Source of the DNA: Salisapilia sapeloensis
Taxonomy: Eukaryota; Oomycota; Peronosporomycetes; Peronosporales; Salisapiliaceae
Reading direction: 5' to 3'
Length of the DNA stretch: 64,000 nt
Assembly: GCA_023334545.1 (NCBI GenBank)
Contig: JAADVB010000071.1
Span: forward strand, 1 to 64,000
The notes beneath the pieces are model-generated. The model made no database searches. It was not told the origin of the DNA and saw only the letters and a program-made list of their open reading frames with translations. Of this stretch, positions 63,008-64,000 are shown one piece after another (the stretch's first letter is position 1; every line of letters starts with the position of its first letter). The translations under genes were made by a program, and so were the position numbers.

Positions 63008-64000
63008 TCAAGGATGCGGCCGGTGATGGTCGTGCGCGGCGTCTTGGGCGAGGTGGAGAGCGTGCGGCAATACAGTTTCCACTGCTTGAAAGTTCTCTTT
63101 CACTGCCTTGGGTTTGCCTGGTAAAGTTACGATGATCGAGTGTTTCCGTATGCCAGCGATAGGTCGTGAAAGCAGTGCCATGGGTGTCACGACGATTCCA
63201 GCCTGCAGCATCGCCATGACGAATCCAGGAATCTCTTTTTCTAGCAACGGCTACAAATACGTTAGAATCTTCGTATCAAGTGTCCCTATTGAACTTTCAA
63301 GTACTTTGATTGCCTCTGGTGTGACGTCCCGAGGGGTGAATCCCGTTCCGCCTGACGTGAGGATAAAGTCGATATGATCATGATCGGTCCATTGCTGGAT
63401 AACACGCTGTATGTCGTGCATTTCATCCGGTACAACTGCCGAGGCGATGACTTCCATATCGACATTCGTCATGTTTTCCAACAAGTGCCGCATCGCAGGC
63501 CCACTCAAGTCTTCCGTCTCGCCTTTCGACACACGATCACTCACCTACTTTTCCTTAGTCATGCATACAAATCTATTCTATACACAACATACAGTCAAGA
63601 TAGCAGCTCGAAAGCTCTTTCTGTTCGTCGTCTTGGACTCGTTTGACACTTGTGTCTTTTGATTCAAGAACGATCGATCAAGTAACAGCGCTTCCACGAA
63701 CTCTCCACCAGAGATCGACTCTCCTTTTGGTAAACACAAGAAAGCATTTGAATCTACACAACTCAGCAGGCGAGAGCTGATCTGTCGACCTGTACTCTTC
63801 GCTATAAATTGTCCACTAGAGACATCAAAGGAGACGATTGCGCGATGGTACTCTGGTCTCTCTTTATCAAGTTTCAAATCATGGTCGAGCTTAGCATGCA
63901 CGATGGCCTGTCGACATTCAGACGAAGTGACACCTCGCAGACGATTGACAGCCGGATGCACTAGCAAGTGGCACGTTGTGAAGGCGCTCACTGGATTTCC
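63008..64000 (-). CDS. CNX1: Molybdenum cofactor biosynthesis fusion, MoeA C-terminus + MogA (Cnx1 order), partial
   Basis: Inserts molybdenum into molybdopterin: the MogA part adenylylates molybdopterin and the MoeA part inserts the metal. The visible exons are 64000-63593 (running off the right edge), 63544-63305 and 63250-63008; introns 48 and 54 nt, phase 0. The first begins GNPVSAFTTCHLLVHPAV, the end of MoeA domain III, then domain IV (ISGGEFVEALLL). A short linker leads to MogA across the first intron: FRAAILT then VSDRVSKGETEDLSGPA, TSGGTGFTPRDVTPEAIK, then LLEKEIPGFVMAML, MALLSRPIAGIRKHSIIVTL and LPGKPKAVKEN. The order E then G is that of plant Cnx1, opposite to animal gephyrin. The N-terminal MoeA domains lie outside the window. 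Confidence 0.93.

Overview
The window is nuclear DNA of a eukaryote, and the gene set and promoters point to an oomycete (Stramenopila, probably Peronosporales such as Phytophthora or a downy mildew; genus not determined). The supporting evidence is as follows. Several start codons sit 17-50 bases downstream of an oomycete-type initiator (GCTCATTYYNCAWTTT-like). Introns are few and mostly 41-75 nt with GTAYGT-like donors. There is a START/FYVE-like protein of a kind common in oomycetes, and many genes are intronless on both strands. I see no bacterial operons, CRISPR arrays, insertion sequences or viral genes.

Left third (1-23 kb): a truncated membrane protein at the edge; a cyclic-nucleotide phosphodiesterase of the Dictyostelium GbpA/GbpB type (metallo-beta-lactamase plus two cNMP-binding domains); a frameshifted START/FYVE-like gene; a sugar-transfer-type ATP-grasp protein; a mitochondrial polyprenyl diphosphate synthase (ubiquinone side chain); an OvoA-like ovothiol/5-histidylcysteine sulfoxide synthase without a recognisable methyltransferase domain; an AddB-like Fe-S PD-(D/E)XK nuclease; ribosomal protein uS15 (RPS13); and a TRAF-zinc-finger/LamG-like/TRAF-zinc-finger protein.

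Middle (23-47 kb): an unknown acidic protein, a tandem NmrA-like protein, a dynein light chain, a CPA2 cation/proton antiporter with a large luminal N-terminal region, a BPHL-like hydrolase, an unknown Pro/Gln-rich protein, a DDHD phospholipase, an F-box/LRR protein, phosphoglucomutase/phosphopentomutase, MAK16, a kinesin-7-like motor, a PX-domain protein, an Sds3-like Sin3/HDAC subunit and LAMTOR5. These are mostly housekeeping genes packed with 30-130 bases between convergent stops.

Right third (47-64 kb): a protein with two SANT-like repeats, a protein joining a bromodomain-type NET (extra-terminal) domain to four C2H2 fingers, a cytochrome P450, a PH-domain protein, three identical intron-containing tRNA-Tyr genes (one inverted) in an otherwise gene-poor stretch, an LPX1-like hydrolase, release factor eRF1, and a Cnx1-order (MoeA-MogA) molybdenum cofactor fusion running off the right edge.

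Multi-exon models were rebuilt by hand from splice signals and reading-frame phase. Gene junctions at four places need one missing base in a short homopolymer run, which looks more like assembly error than decay. Family assignments come from motif recognition only; no database was searched.
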